Part shown: positions 28,871 to 37,335 of the stretch, piece by piece
Numbering within the stretch: the stretch's first letter is position 1
Layout of the letters: each line of letters begins with the position of its first letter
Assembly (NCBI GenBank): GCA_030425705.1
Contig: JAUHZU010000001.1
Coordinates: forward strand, 1-64,000
From: Phycisphaerae bacterium
Lineage (GTDB): Bacteria; Planctomycetota; Phycisphaerae; Phycisphaerales; Phycisphaeraceae
Reading direction: 5' to 3'
Length of the DNA stretch: 64,000 nucleotides
Program-made: the position numbers and the translations under genes
The notes under the pieces: generated by a model
What the model saw: the letters and a program-made list of their open reading frames with translations, nothing else
Told to the model about the DNA's origin: nothing
Databases searched by the model: none

Positions 28871-31048
28871 ATGCCCGATGAACCCCTCCTGATCTGGTTG
28901 GCCCTGGCCGCGGCCACGGCCGCACCGCTCGCGTGGTGGGGGGTACGCCAACCCGGCGCGGCCCGGCCGCTGGCGTTGCTGCTGGCGTTCGGCATCGGCT
29001 ACGCGGCGATCCACGAGCTCAGCTCCGCGACGTACTTTCAGCCCATCGGCGAAGATCCCGAGTTGGTGGCGGTCTTCTGGCCCAGCAGCGGGTTCCTGAT
29101 GGGCGTGCTGCTCGTCACGCGGTTCCTGTACTGGCCGTGGGTCCTGCTGGTCGGCGCGGCCGTGCTTATGCACTCGGACCTCCGGCTGCACGACCTGGCA
29201 CTCGGGCAGACCCTGGTCTGGACACCCGTCGGCCTGCTGGAGGGCGTGCTGGGCGCGCTGCCCCTGCGGCTGATCGCGCGCGGCACGCCCGACCTGACCC
29301 GGCCGAGGGACTGGGGCCTGTTCATCGTCTGGTCGGTCATCGTGGCCACCGCGGCCAGCGCGGCACTGGGCGCGATGACCTATGTGATGACCTTCCCCGA
29401 CACGCAGTACCTGCCGGTCTGGCTGGTCTGGTGGATGTCGGACGGTCTGGGTGTGCTCGCGGTCGCGCCGCTCGTGGTCGCCTGGGCGGGACCGACCGAG
29501 ATGGCCCGGGTCGATCAGCCCCTGCTGCACCGCGTCGAGGCGATAGCCCTGATCGTGCTGCTGGTGCTCGTCGGGATGCTGTCGGTCGGCCCGTTGCGCC
29601 TGGCGACCAGCTCGGTCCTGGACTTCCCGTACCTGGTGATCCCCTTCCTCGTCTGGGCAGCGCTGCGCTTCAGCCCGCGCGTTTCGATGACGGCGACCCT
29701 GCTCGCGACCCTGCTCGCGGTGTTTACCGCCAAGGGCGCGGTCGCCCGTCTGGTCGGCCTCGACCCGGACCTGTTCCGCGGGCCGTTCTACCGGCCCGAC
29801 CAACCGCCCGGCGACACCGTGCGTTCGTTGCAGGCCTTTCTGTTTGTGATGCTGTTCTCCACCATGCTGCTGGTGGCCTTGGCGCGGCAGCGTTACCGCA
29901 AGTCGCAGGAAGCGATCGCGCTACGCGACCAGCTCTACGACGCCCAGCGGATGGAGGCCGTCGCGCAGCTCGCCGCCGGCGTCGCGCACGACATCAACAA
30001 CCTCCTCGCGGTCCTCGCGATCCATCGCACGCAGATCGCGGAGCGTCTCGGGCAGGACCCGGAGTTTTCGTCGTCCCTCAACGCGATGGACAACGCCACC
30101 GACCAGGCGGTCGCGCTCTCGCGGTCGCTGCTGGACCTGAGCCGACGGCCGGACGCGTCACGCATGACGACGATCGACCTGGCGCATGCGCTGCGTGAGG
30201 CGGTCCGTCTGTACCGCGGGCTGATACCGGCCGGGACCCGCCTGGTGCTGGTCGAGCTCAGCGGGCCGGCCCCGCTGGTCCGCGGCGACCCGGCCCGCCT
30301 GCAGCAGGTCATCCTCAACCTCTTGGTCAACGCGCGCGATGCGCTGCCCATTGGTGGTGGCCGGATCGAGATCGGGCTCCGCAGGACCGGTCTGGCCGGC
30401 AACGAGACCGAGCTGTTCATCCGCGACGCGGGCAAGGGCATCGATCCCAAGGACCTGCCGCACATCTTCGAGCCGCTCTACACCACCAAGCCGCGGGGAG
30501 AGGGCACGGGGCTGGGCCTGTCGGTGGTCCACTCGATCGTCGAGGAGATGGGCGGCGCGATCGAGGTCCAGAGCGTGGTCGGCCGGGGGACCGAGTTCGC
30601 GATCCGCTTCCCGATGGTGGGGGCCGCTGCGGAGCCGTTGCCTGCCGGAGGAGTCAGTCTGAGCGCAGGCATGTTCGGCGCCGCCGCGCGCGAGGGGGCC
30701 CGCCGACGGCACAACTGCGCCCGCGAGGTGTGGGTCGCGGTCGCCAACCGGCAGGTCCGGGGCGCGATCCTGGCGGACCTGACCCTGCACGGCATGCACG
30801 CCCTGCCATGCGAGGACCCCTTGGCCCGCCTGGAGCAGATCATGGGTAAGGCGAAGAACGGGGCCGTGCTCGTCGCGGAGATCGAGGAGTTCGGGCCGGC
30901 CGACCTTGCTCCCATCGCCGACAGGTCGCCGCCGGTCCTGCTGCTGGGTACGGCAGAGTCCCTGGCACCCGCCAGGGAGCTCGGCCTGAAAACGCATGAA
31001 AAGCCGTTCCGCATCGCGGCGCTGTCCGCGGCGATTGATTCGATGTAG
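28871..31048 (+). CDS. Membrane histidine kinase (MASE1-like) with degenerate receiver domain
   Basis: 725 residues from the ATG at 28871, preceded by AGGGGA. The N-terminal 330 residues hold about eight transmembrane helices and conserved FWPSSGFLMGVLLVT and WWMSDGLGVLAVAPLVVAW, typical of MASE1-like sensors. A HisKA domain carries the phospho-accepting His373 (GVAHDINNLLAVL), followed by HATPase_c (NLLVNARDAL, DAGKGI, GTGLGLSVVHSIV). From about residue 615 a receiver-like fold follows with the final Lys (THEKPF, about 709), but the usual phospho-Asp position reads VLVAEIEEFG. The response regulator gene lies 48 bases downstream and is the likely partner. Confidence 0.9.
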   Translation: MPDEPLLIWLALAAATAAPLAWWGVRQPGAARPLALLLAFGIGYAAIHELSSATYFQPIGEDPELVAVFWPSSGFLMGVLLVTRFLYWPWVLLVGAAVLMHSDLRLHDLALGQTLVWTPVGLLEGVLGALPLRLIARGTPDLTRPRDWGLFIVWSVIVATAASAALGAMTYVMTFPDTQYLPVWLVWWMSDGLGVLAVAPLVVAWAGPTEMARVDQPLLHRVEAIALIVLLVLVGMLSVGPLRLATSSVLDFPYLVIPFLVWAALRFSPRVSMTATLLATLLAVFTAKGAVARLVGLDPDLFRGPFYRPDQPPGDTVRSLQAFLFVMLFSTMLLVALARQRYRKSQEAIALRDQLYDAQRMEAVAQLAAGVAHDINNLLAVLAIHRTQIAERLGQDPEFSSSLNAMDNATDQAVALSRSLLDLSRRPDASRMTTIDLAHALREAVRLYRGLIPAGTRLVLVELSGPAPLVRGDPARLQQVILNLLVNARDALPIGGGRIEIGLRRTGLAGNETELFIRDAGKGIDPKDLPHIFEPLYTTKPRGEGTGLGLSVVHSIVEEMGGAIEVQSVVGRGTEFAIRFPMVGAAAEPLPAGGVSLSAGMFGAAAREGARRRHNCAREVWVAVANRQVRGAILADLTLHGMHALPCEDPLARLEQIMGKAKNGAVLVAEIEEFGPADLAPIADRSPPVLLLGTAESLAPARELGLKTHEKPFRIAALSAAIDSM

Positions 31049-31096
31049 ATTGATGGGGGGAGTCGGTACTGCCCGTGCAGCCAGATAGGGGGACGC

Positions 31097-31753
31097 ATGT
31101 CTGAAATCACGGTCCTGCTTGCAGACGACCACGAACTGTTGATCGGTACGCTCGGTGACCGTCTCGACAAGGAACCGGGCCTGCGCGTGGTCGGCCGGGT
31201 CAAGGACGCGGCGCAGGCCGTGTCGCTCGCGCGCGAGACCTCCCCGGCCGTCGTGTTGTTGGATATCGACATGCCCGGGAAGGTGAGCTTCGACGCGGCG
31301 CGCGAGATCAAGGAGGCGCTGCCCGACACGCAGGTGGTCTACCTCAGCTCGTTCTTCAACGACCGCTACATCGAGGACGCGTTGCGTTCAGGGTGCTCGG
31401 GTTACATTACCAAGGACGAGCCGGTCGAGCGCGTGGTCGAGGCGATCCGCCAGGTCGCGCAGAACGGCGCATATTACTCACCGAAGGTGCGCGATCGGCT
31501 GGTCGCCGACCCGGAACGCGGGCTTGTTCTCGACGGCGAGGGATCGACCAAGGCGGCTACGCTGACGGCCCGCGAGCTCGAGGTCCTGCGTTATGTCGCT
31601 CAGGGCATGACCAAGAAAGAGATCGCCAAGCAGGTCCACCGCAGCGTCAGCACGATCGACAAGCACGTCGAGAACCTGATGCGCAAGCTCGATATCCACG
31701 ACCGCGTCGAGCTGACCCGCTACGCGATCCGCGAGGGGCTGGCCGAGGCCTAG
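31097..31753 (+). CDS. NarL/FixJ-family response regulator
   Basis: 218 residues; AGGGGG precedes the ATG. The receiver domain (1-120) has acidic pocket ADDHE, phospho-acceptor Asp56 (LLDIDMPG), Ser/Thr at VYLSSFF and Lys in YITKDEP. The LuxR-type HTH (about 155-215) reads LTARELEVLRYVAQGMTKKE then STIDKHVENLMRKLDI. It should be phosphorylated by the kinase just upstream and bind DNA as a dimer. Its HTH closely resembles the N-terminal HTH of the GAF/PAS protein at 34110, so the two may see related sites. Confidence 0.95.
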   Translation: MSEITVLLADDHELLIGTLGDRLDKEPGLRVVGRVKDAAQAVSLARETSPAVVLLDIDMPGKVSFDAAREIKEALPDTQVVYLSSFFNDRYIEDALRSGCSGYITKDEPVERVVEAIRQVAQNGAYYSPKVRDRLVADPERGLVLDGEGSTKAATLTARELEVLRYVAQGMTKKEIAKQVHRSVSTIDKHVENLMRKLDIHDRVELTRYAIREGLAEA

Positions 31754-32065
31754 CCCGGCGGTATCCCTCCACCTGGGGCATTGACCCCATTCTCATCTGG
31801 AACGTGACTTCTTCGGTGCTTACCCCATGGCGGGCCGTGGGGTCGGTGACGATACTACTCCCGTCGCCACGCGGTGGACTGCGTTCGCCGATCGCGATCC
31901 CGCCTACACGCCCGCAGCACGGGCGGCTTCCGGCCTGACAACATTCCTCCCTGAGTCCTGGCTCGTGTTGTGCCAAGACCGACGCCCGGTCGGGTTCCTG
32001 GCCCGTACCGATTGTGTCCCCCGCCGGCACCTCCCCCCCCCCCCCCCAGCCGGCGGGGGGCCTTT
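31754..32065 (+). other. 312-base gap with no gene
   Basis: Between the response regulator and folA. The only structure I see is the poly-C-loop terminator at its right end. A short frame at 31827-32069 ends in a proline run made by the poly-C tract and is not credible. Confidence 0.5.
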
Positions 32066-32067
32066 TT
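32018..32067 (+). terminator. Poly-C-loop terminator, right of the kinase/regulator pair
   Basis: Perfect 11-bp stem CCCCCGCCGGC / GCCGGCGGGGG around a 20-base loop that includes 15 consecutive C (32033-32047), followed by CCTTTTT. The T-run overlaps the folA stop codon on the other strand. Confidence 0.8.
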
Positions 32068-32608
32068 AATCTGTATGCGACGGCTCCGGGCAGCCCGGTG
32101 TGGCCGATCCCAATTCCCGCGCGAAGCACGTCGCGGTCCAGGCAAATGCGTGCCGATCGTCCGCGGGGTGCGACTCGATCACGTTGCTTGTCCAGCCGGA
32201 GAAGTCGAACGGGGGCAGGTAGGTATCGCCGTCGATCGAGGCATGGACCACCGTCTCGTAGACCGTGCCGGCCTGTTCGAAGGCCCGCTGGAACAGCCCG
32301 ACTCCGCCGATAACGAAGACCGGCCCGCCGTCCCGGTGCTGCTGCTCGGCCCGTGCGATCGCGCTCTCCAAGGTGTGCGCCACCTCGACCCCCTCGGCCG
32401 GTTGGTACCCCCGGTCGCGGGTGACCACGATGTTCAGCCGGCCCGGCAGCGCGGACTGGTGGTCCTCATAGGTCTTGCGCCCCATGATGATCGGCCGACC
32501 CATCGTGGTCCGCTTGAAGTGCGCAAACTCATCGGGCAGCCGCCAGGGGATCCGGCCGTCCTTCCCGATGCAGTGGTTCTCGCTGCGCGCGTAGATGAGG
32601 GCCAGCAT
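32066..32608 (-). CDS. folA: Dihydrofolate reductase
   Basis: 180 residues from the ATG at 32608, which fits the family start (MLALIYARSENHCIGKDGRI). A GTG at 32620 overlapping the thyA stop as GTGA is a possible alternative. The DHFR core includes IPWRLPDEFAHFKRTTMGRP, IMGRKTYE, NIVVTRDRGY and FVIGGVGLFQ. It regenerates tetrahydrofolate from the dihydrofolate made by the thymidylate synthase encoded just upstream, a classic operon. It is slightly longer than usual at the C-terminus. Confidence 0.95.
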   Translation of the reverse strand: MLALIYARSENHCIGKDGRIPWRLPDEFAHFKRTTMGRPIIMGRKTYEDHQSALPGRLNIVVTRDRGYQPAEGVEVAHTLESAIARAEQQHRDGGPVFVIGGVGLFQRAFEQAGTVYETVVHASIDGDTYLPPFDFSGWTSNVIESHPADDRHAFAWTATCFARELGSATPGCPEPSHTD

Positions 32609-32616
32609 GCAACTTC

Positions 32617-33477
32617 TCACACCGCTACCGCGGCCTTGATGTGCGGGTGCGGGTCGTAGTTCAGCAGCTCGAAGTCGTCGAACGTGAACGCGAACAGGTC
32701 GGTCACGTCGGGGTTCAGCCGCATCGTCGGCAAGGCGCGGGGCTCGCGTGCGAGCTGCTCGCGGGCCTGGTCGACATGGTTGTCATACAGGTGTGCATCG
32801 CCGAGTGTGTGGATGAACTCGCCGGGCGCCAGGCCGGTTACCTGCGCGATCATCAGGGTGAGCAGGGCGTAGCTGGCGATGTTGAACGGCACGCCGAGGA
32901 AGATGTCGGCCGAGCGCTGGTAGAGCTGGCACGACAGCCGGCCGCTTTCCTCGCCATCCGCCGGCGGGCTCACGTAGAACTGGAAGAACGCGTGGCAGGG
33001 GGGCAACGCCATGTCCTCGACCATGCCCGGGTTCCAGGCGCAGACGATGTGACGCCGGGAGTCCGGGTTGCTGCGGATCTGCTCGACGACCTGCGCGACC
33101 TGGTCGACCGCGCCGTCGGTGCGGGTCGTGCCATCGGCCTCTCGCACGACGCGGGGGAAGCTGCGCCACTGGTAGCCGTAGACCGGTCCGAGGTCCCCGG
33201 TATCGGGATCGGCCCACTCGTCCCAGATGCGCACGCCGTGGGTTTTCAGGTAGGCGATGTTGGTTTCACCGCCCAGGAACCACAGCAGCTCGTGGATGAT
33301 CGAGCGGAGGTGCAGCTTCTTGGTGGTCACACACGGGAAGCCGCCGCCCGACCGGGACGGGTCGAGGTCGAAGCGCATCTGGTGGCCGAACACCGAGCGG
33401 GTGCCCGTGCCGGTGCGGTCGGCTTTGGGGCAGCCGTGGTCCAGGACATGTTGCATAAGATCGAGGTATTGCCGCAT
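32617..33477 (-). CDS. thyA: Thymidylate synthase
   Basis: 286 residues. Starts [15 protein letters not shown]; the dUMP/folate sites include [26 protein letters not shown], the catalytic Cys161 in [32 protein letters not shown] and [14 protein letters not shown]. It converts dUMP to dTMP using methylene-tetrahydrofolate. folA follows with a 4 to 12 base overlap or gap. The ATG lies six bases after TAGACT, predicting a leaderless operon transcript. Confidence 0.97.
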   Translation of the reverse strand: MRQYLDLMQHVLDHGCPKADRTGTGTRSVFGHQMRFDLDPSRSGGGFPCVTTKKLHLRSIIHELLWFLGGETNIAYLKTHGVRIWDEWADPDTGDLGPVYGYQWRSFPRVVREADGTTRTDGAVDQVAQVVEQIRSNPDSRRHIVCAWNPGMVEDMALPPCHAFFQFYVSPPADGEESGRLSCQLYQRSADIFLGVPFNIASYALLTLMIAQVTGLAPGEFIHTLGDAHLYDNHVDQAREQLAREPRALPTMRLNPDVTDLFAFTFDDFELLNYDPHPHIKAAVAV

Positions 33478-33483
33478 AGGCGT

Positions 33484-33489
33484 AGTCTA
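33484..33489 (-). promoter_or_regulatory. -10 TAGACT six bases from thyA ATG (predicted leaderless start)
   Basis: On the minus strand GTTAGACT-N6-ATG, with the six bases ACGCCT containing no ribosome binding site. Confidence 0.6.
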
Positions 33490-33589
33490 ACGGTAGTACG
33501 GGGCGTCTCGGACGGAGGGGGGTGGGCGGATTTGTTTTGCAAAAAAGTCGGCGGGGCCGATGGTGAATGTTATGATGAAGGGCGTGATC

Positions 33590-33997
33590 ATGACACTCGC
33601 CGAATCCGGTTCCTCGTTCAACCACTACGCCGCGCTGGGCGTGCTGCTGCTGATGGCGGTGGGCTTCGGCGTGGCGAACGTGACGCTGACGACCTTCCTG
33701 GGGCCCTCCCGCAAGGGCGAAGTCAAAGGCACCGTCTACGAGTCGGGCATGAACCCGATCGGCTCCGCCCGCCGGCGATTCAACGTGCGCTTCTTCATCC
33801 TCGCGATGACGTTTCTCCTGTTCGATGTCGAGATCGTGTTTCTCTATCCATGGGCCGTGACCTTCCCGTCGCTCGGCGGTGAGGCGGTGGACGGCGGGCT
33901 GGACCTGCTGTTCCTCGGCCGGATGCTCTTCTTTGTCTTGACGACGATCGTTGCGTTTGTGTATGCCTGGCGCAAGGGCGTGTTCCGCTACGACTAA
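33590..33997 (+). CDS. nuoA: NADH-quinone oxidoreductase subunit A, isolated gene
   Basis: 135 residues. The ATG at 33590 is chosen because AAGGG lies eight bases before it; upstream in-frame ATGs at 33560 and 33575 lack this. Three transmembrane helices are seen. Family hallmarks are TVYESGMNPIGSARRRFNVR and FFILAMTFLLFDVEIVFLYPW. NuoA is a membrane-arm subunit of respiratory complex I. Usually it heads the nuoA-N operon, but here the next genes are regulatory and no nuoB follows. A TATGAT box at 33571-33576 is a plausible -10. Confidence 0.93.
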   Translation: MTLAESGSSFNHYAALGVLLLMAVGFGVANVTLTTFLGPSRKGEVKGTVYESGMNPIGSARRRFNVRFFILAMTFLLFDVEIVFLYPWAVTFPSLGGEAVDGGLDLLFLGRMLFFVLTTIVAFVYAWRKGVFRYD

Positions 33998-34009
33998 TTC
34001 GTTTAGGTA

Positions 34010-34084
34010 GGCCGCGGTGGGGTACCGCGGCCGGATCGACAACTGGGGGGGCTTCACAGCACGCCGCAAGGCGGTGCGTTTTCA
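34010..34084 (+). terminator. Two hairpins after nuoA
   Basis: A perfect stem GGCCGCGGT / ACCGCGGCC (34010-34032), then an imperfect stem GCACGCCGC / GCGGTGCGT followed by TTT. The second could terminate nuoA transcription just before the next gene. Confidence 0.45.
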
Positions 34085-34109
34085 CGTTTCACGGATAGGG
34101 GGACATCTG

Positions 34110-35324
34110 ATGTCGCAGGAAAACCCAACGACGCTTGATCAACTGACACCGCGTGAGCGCGAGGTGCTGACCTATGTCGCCAAGGGTCTGTCTCTGCCCG
34201 AGATCGCCGAGAAGCTGCACCGCTCGCTCAAGACGATCGAGAGCCACCGCCTGTCCCTGGGCCGCAAGCTCGGCGCGTCCAACCGGGTCGAGCTGACGCG
34301 CATCGCGATCGGGGCCGGGCTCGCACCGATCGAGGTGACGCTGCCCGAGGACATCTCGGCCGGCGCGAGTGACCCGGAGCGTTCCGCGTCCCGCGCCGAG
34401 TTGGAGAGCCGGGCGCAGGCGCTGCAGCAGTTCCAGACGATCAATGACGAGGTCTTCTCCGCGACCGGGCCGACGTTCCTCCGCCGGCTGGTGTTGGCGC
34501 TGTCGCGTGTCCTCGGCAAGCGGATCGCGATGGTCTGTGCCCTGCAGATCGAAGACGGCAAGCAGGCCATGAACGCGATTGCTATCTGCGACAGCGGGGC
34601 GATGATGGACCCGGCCTGGTACGACCTGGCCTGCACGCCGTGCGAAGACGCCATGAGGCACGGCCGGGCCTGCTACCTCGACCACGTCGCGGACGCGTTC
34701 CCCGAAGATACCTACCTCAAACAGGTCGACGCGGTGTGCTACGTCGGGGTCCGGCTGGACAATCAGCAGGGCAACCCGATCGGCCTGCTGAGTGTGCTCG
34801 ACGACCGGCCGCTGACCGACGCCCGCGAGATCGAGCTGATCCTGAAGATGTATGCCCCGCGCGTCGCGGCCGAGCTGGACCAGCTTAAGACCAGCGACCG
34901 TGTCCGCGAGCTGACCGAAGACCTGGAGACCGAGGTGCAGAAACGCACCGCCGAACTCGTGCGCGCTAACGCGGTGGTCCAGTCCATCGTCAACCGCACC
35001 ACCGACGGCATCGGTGGGGTCGACGCCGACGGCAACATCACCTACATGAACCCGAAGCTCGCGGAGATGATCGGGCGCCCCATGGCGGACGTCATCGGTC
35101 AGTGCAATATCGTGGACCTGATCCACCCCGACGACCTCGAAGCATTCAAGCAGCACCACTACAAGACAACGCACCAGCGGAGCAACCACTACCGCGTGCG
35201 GATGCTCCACGCCGACGGCTCGTCTGTACCCTGCAGCGTCACCTCCCACGCCCAGGTCGACGAGAACAACGAGTACCTGGGCTGCTTCGCGGTGCTGGCG
35301 CGAGACGCCGATGAGTCCGAGTAG
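34110..35324 (+). CDS. Regulator with N-terminal LuxR HTH, then GAF-like and PAS domains
   Basis: 404 residues; the ATG at 34110 follows GATAGGGGGACATCTG, a leader very like that of the 31097 regulator. Residues about 8-70 are a LuxR-type HTH (LTPREREVLTYVAKGLSLPE, HRSLKTIESHRLSLGRKLG). A GAF-like sensor follows (about 120-285) with CTPCEDAMRHGRACYL and YVGVRLDNQQGNPIGLLSVL. A coiled linker (TEDLETEVQKRTAELVRANA) leads to a PAS domain (about 310-400; GVDADGNITYMNPKLAEMIG). There is no kinase or receiver domain. The reversed order, output domain first, is unusual. It is probably a one-component transcription factor sensing a small ligand or redox state. Confidence 0.88.
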   Translation: MSQENPTTLDQLTPREREVLTYVAKGLSLPEIAEKLHRSLKTIESHRLSLGRKLGASNRVELTRIAIGAGLAPIEVTLPEDISAGASDPERSASRAELESRAQALQQFQTINDEVFSATGPTFLRRLVLALSRVLGKRIAMVCALQIEDGKQAMNAIAICDSGAMMDPAWYDLACTPCEDAMRHGRACYLDHVADAFPEDTYLKQVDAVCYVGVRLDNQQGNPIGLLSVLDDRPLTDAREIELILKMYAPRVAAELDQLKTSDRVRELTEDLETEVQKRTAELVRANAVVQSIVNRTTDGIGGVDADGNITYMNPKLAEMIGRPMADVIGQCNIVDLIHPDDLEAFKQHHYKTTHQRSNHYRVRMLHADGSSVPCSVTSHAQVDENNEYLGCFAVLARDADESE

Positions 35325-35380
35325 TCGGGCGCGCCAACGCATCGATTCACCGGCTCGTCCTGCAACAACTGCCCGGCTGC

Positions 35381-35386
35381 TAAAGT
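35381..35386 (+). promoter_or_regulatory. -10 TAAAGT six bases from sialidase ATG (predicted leaderless start)
   Basis: GCTAAAGT-N6-ATG, with AGGTGG directly abutting the ATG, too close to act as a normal ribosome binding site. Confidence 0.5.
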
Positions 35387-35392
35387 AGGTGG

Positions 35393-36637
35393 ATGAACCG
35401 TACACCGCATGCCGGCGACAAGACTCGGACCCTCCATAACCTCCTGTCCCGGTACGGCTTCAGCGCCGTGCTCCTATGGGTCGGGGTCGGACTCCTGAGT
35501 CCCGCGCCGCACCAGGTGGGGGCCGATGAAGCCACACCGGGATCATCTATTCCCTTTCAGACCACCGACGTGTTTATCGCCGGCGAAGACGGCTACCACA
35601 CCTACCGGATCCCCGCGGTCGTCGCCGCGGCCAACGGCGACCTCCTCGCCTTCGCCGAGGGCCGGGTCAACGGACGGGGCGACGCCGGCAACATCGATCT
35701 CGTCATGAAGCGGTCCACCGACGGCGGGCGGACCTGGGGTGACCTGCAGGTTATCGCCGAAGATGGGACGAATACGGTCGGCAATCCTGCGCCCGTGGTC
35801 GACCGCGCGACCGGCGACGTCCTGCTGCTGGTGGTCAAGAAGCCCGGCGACGCGCACGAGGGTGACATCCGCAACGACCAAGGGGGATACTGTGACCCGT
35901 ACCTGCTCCGTTCCATCGACCACGGCGCGACCTGGACCGGGCCGGTGTCCCTCGCCGAGACCTGTGACCGTGACGACTGGCGGTGGTACGCGACCGGCCC
36001 GTGCCACGCGATCCAGCTCCGGCACGGCGACCACGCCGGCCGGCTGGTCGTTCCCGCTAACTTCTCAAGGGTCGGCAGCGGCGGCAACGACCACCTCGGT
36101 GCCCACGCGCTGCTCAGCGATGACGGCGGGCACACCTGGCGCATCGGCGCGGTCGATGCGTCGTACATCGGGGACAACACCCTCAACCCCAACGAGTCGA
36201 CAGTAGCAGAGCTCGCAGACGGTCGGCTGATGTTCAACTGCCGCGACCAGCACGGCACCAGCCGGGCAACCCGCGCCGTCACCTTCAGTGACGACGGCGG
36301 CGAGACTTTCACCGGCCCCTATACCGCCGACGAACGGCTGGTGGCCCCGGTCTGCCAGGCCTCACTCCTCACGGTTGATCAGCAGGACGGCGGGCAGTTG
36401 ATCGTGTTCAGTGGCGCCTCGGAGTGGGACAGCCGCAGCCAGATGCAGCTGCGGGTCTCCGCGGATGCCGGCCGGACCTGGCACGATGGACCGGTCCTCC
36501 ACGCCGGCAGCGCGGCCTACAGCGATCTTGTCGCGCTGGCCCCCGAGACGATCGGCTGCCTCTTCGAGGCCGACAACTACGGCCGTATCGTCTTCACGCG
36601 CGTCCCGGTCGCGTCGGTATCGGCCGATCTCGAGTAG
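35393..36637 (+). CDS. Secreted exo-alpha-sialidase (GH33-like)
   Basis: 414 residues with a long N-terminal signal (about 1-44). The sialidase RIP motif TYRIPAVVAA is followed by five Asp-box-like repeats (STDGGRTW, SIDHGATW, SDDGGHTW, SDDGGETF, SADAGRTW) of the six-bladed propeller. Likely catalytic parts are ESTVAEL (Glu), the arginines of FNCRDQHGTSRATR and the Tyr in YSDLVAL. It would release sialic acids from glycoconjugates outside the cell. Sialate uptake or catabolism genes are not in the window. It precedes the sigma/FecR cassette on the same strand. Confidence 0.92.
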   Translation: MNRTPHAGDKTRTLHNLLSRYGFSAVLLWVGVGLLSPAPHQVGADEATPGSSIPFQTTDVFIAGEDGYHTYRIPAVVAAANGDLLAFAEGRVNGRGDAGNIDLVMKRSTDGGRTWGDLQVIAEDGTNTVGNPAPVVDRATGDVLLLVVKKPGDAHEGDIRNDQGGYCDPYLLRSIDHGATWTGPVSLAETCDRDDWRWYATGPCHAIQLRHGDHAGRLVVPANFSRVGSGGNDHLGAHALLSDDGGHTWRIGAVDASYIGDNTLNPNESTVAELADGRLMFNCRDQHGTSRATRAVTFSDDGGETFTGPYTADERLVAPVCQASLLTVDQQDGGQLIVFSGASEWDSRSQMQLRVSADAGRTWHDGPVLHAGSAAYSDLVALAPETIGCLFEADNYGRIVFTRVPVASVSADLE

Positions 36638-36740
36638 CAAACCGCAGGTGCGGCATGGCTACTTGGCACGTGGGCGGCTGTGCCGCCAAGGGGCGGTGTC
36701 AGGTGGCTGCTCCGATCGGGTCCTAAACAAAAAAACTGAA

Positions 36741-36771
36741 AACCGGTGGCAGATTCGTCTGCCGACCGGTT
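36741..36771 (+). promoter_or_regulatory. Hairpin just before the ECF sigma factor gene
   Basis: Arms AACCGG-T-GGCAGA and TCTGCC-GA-CCGGTT with a TTCG loop, 22 bases before the start codon. It may terminate sialidase transcription (no T-run, but preceded by an A-run) or structure the sigma-factor leader. Confidence 0.55.
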
Positions 36772-36792
36772 CATTCATGTTAGAGGACGACG

Positions 36793-37335
36793 ATGATGCC
36801 CGACTTCCGACCCGATGCCGAGTTTGCCAGCCGTTGGGTGACGGTGCAGCCGTCGGTCGGTGCGTACATCCGCTCGGCGGTGCGTGACGCCCAGCACGCG
36901 GAAGACGTACTTCAGGAAGTGGCCAGGGCGACCATCGAGCAGTTTGGTAGCTACGACCGGTCGCGGCCGTTCCTGAACTGGGTGATGGGGATCGCACGGT
37001 TCCGCATCCTTAACTACTACCGCTCCCAGCGTGGGGACAGACTGGTCTTCCAGGAGGCCGTCCTCGAGATGATCGAGCGTGCACATGTAGAGGTTGCCCC
37101 TTCGGTGGGCGACCGAGAGCAGGCGTTGGCGGATTGCTTGGAGCGGGTCGATGGCCGGGCCCGCGACGTACTGGCCAGGCGGTACGACGCGGGGATGGCG
37201 GTGGGACAGATTTCACAGGTGCTGGGCACGACGCCGAACGCGATCAGCCGGCTCTTGTACCGGACCCGGCTGCTGCTGAAAGACTGTATCGAATCGCGGC
37301 TGCGGCAGAAGGGGGTGTTCGATGGACGGGCGTGA
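36793..37335 (+). CDS. ECF sigma factor (planctomycete-type)
   Basis: 180 residues with AGAGGACGACG upstream; an ATG three bases later is an alternative. Sigma region 2 covers about residues 12-80 (QHAEDVLQEVARATIEQFGS, PFLNWVMGIARFRILNYYRS). Region 4 covers about 115-170 (LERVDGRARDVLARRYDAGM, GQISQVLGTTPNAISRLLYR). It directs RNA polymerase to its own promoters. The gene overlaps the FecR/LamG gene by 14 bases, so that membrane protein is the probable partner or anti-sigma factor. Such pairs are common in planctomycetes. Confidence 0.93.
   Translation: MMPDFRPDAEFASRWVTVQPSVGAYIRSAVRDAQHAEDVLQEVARATIEQFGSYDRSRPFLNWVMGIARFRILNYYRSQRGDRLVFQEAVLEMIERAHVEVAPSVGDREQALADCLERVDGRARDVLARRYDAGMAVGQISQVLGTTPNAISRLLYRTRLLLKDCIESRLRQKGVFDGRA

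Noticed and set aside
31827-32069. Short frame after the response regulator
   Set aside because: Its end is a proline run produced by the poly-C terminator loop, and it has no ribosome binding site or recognisable similarity.
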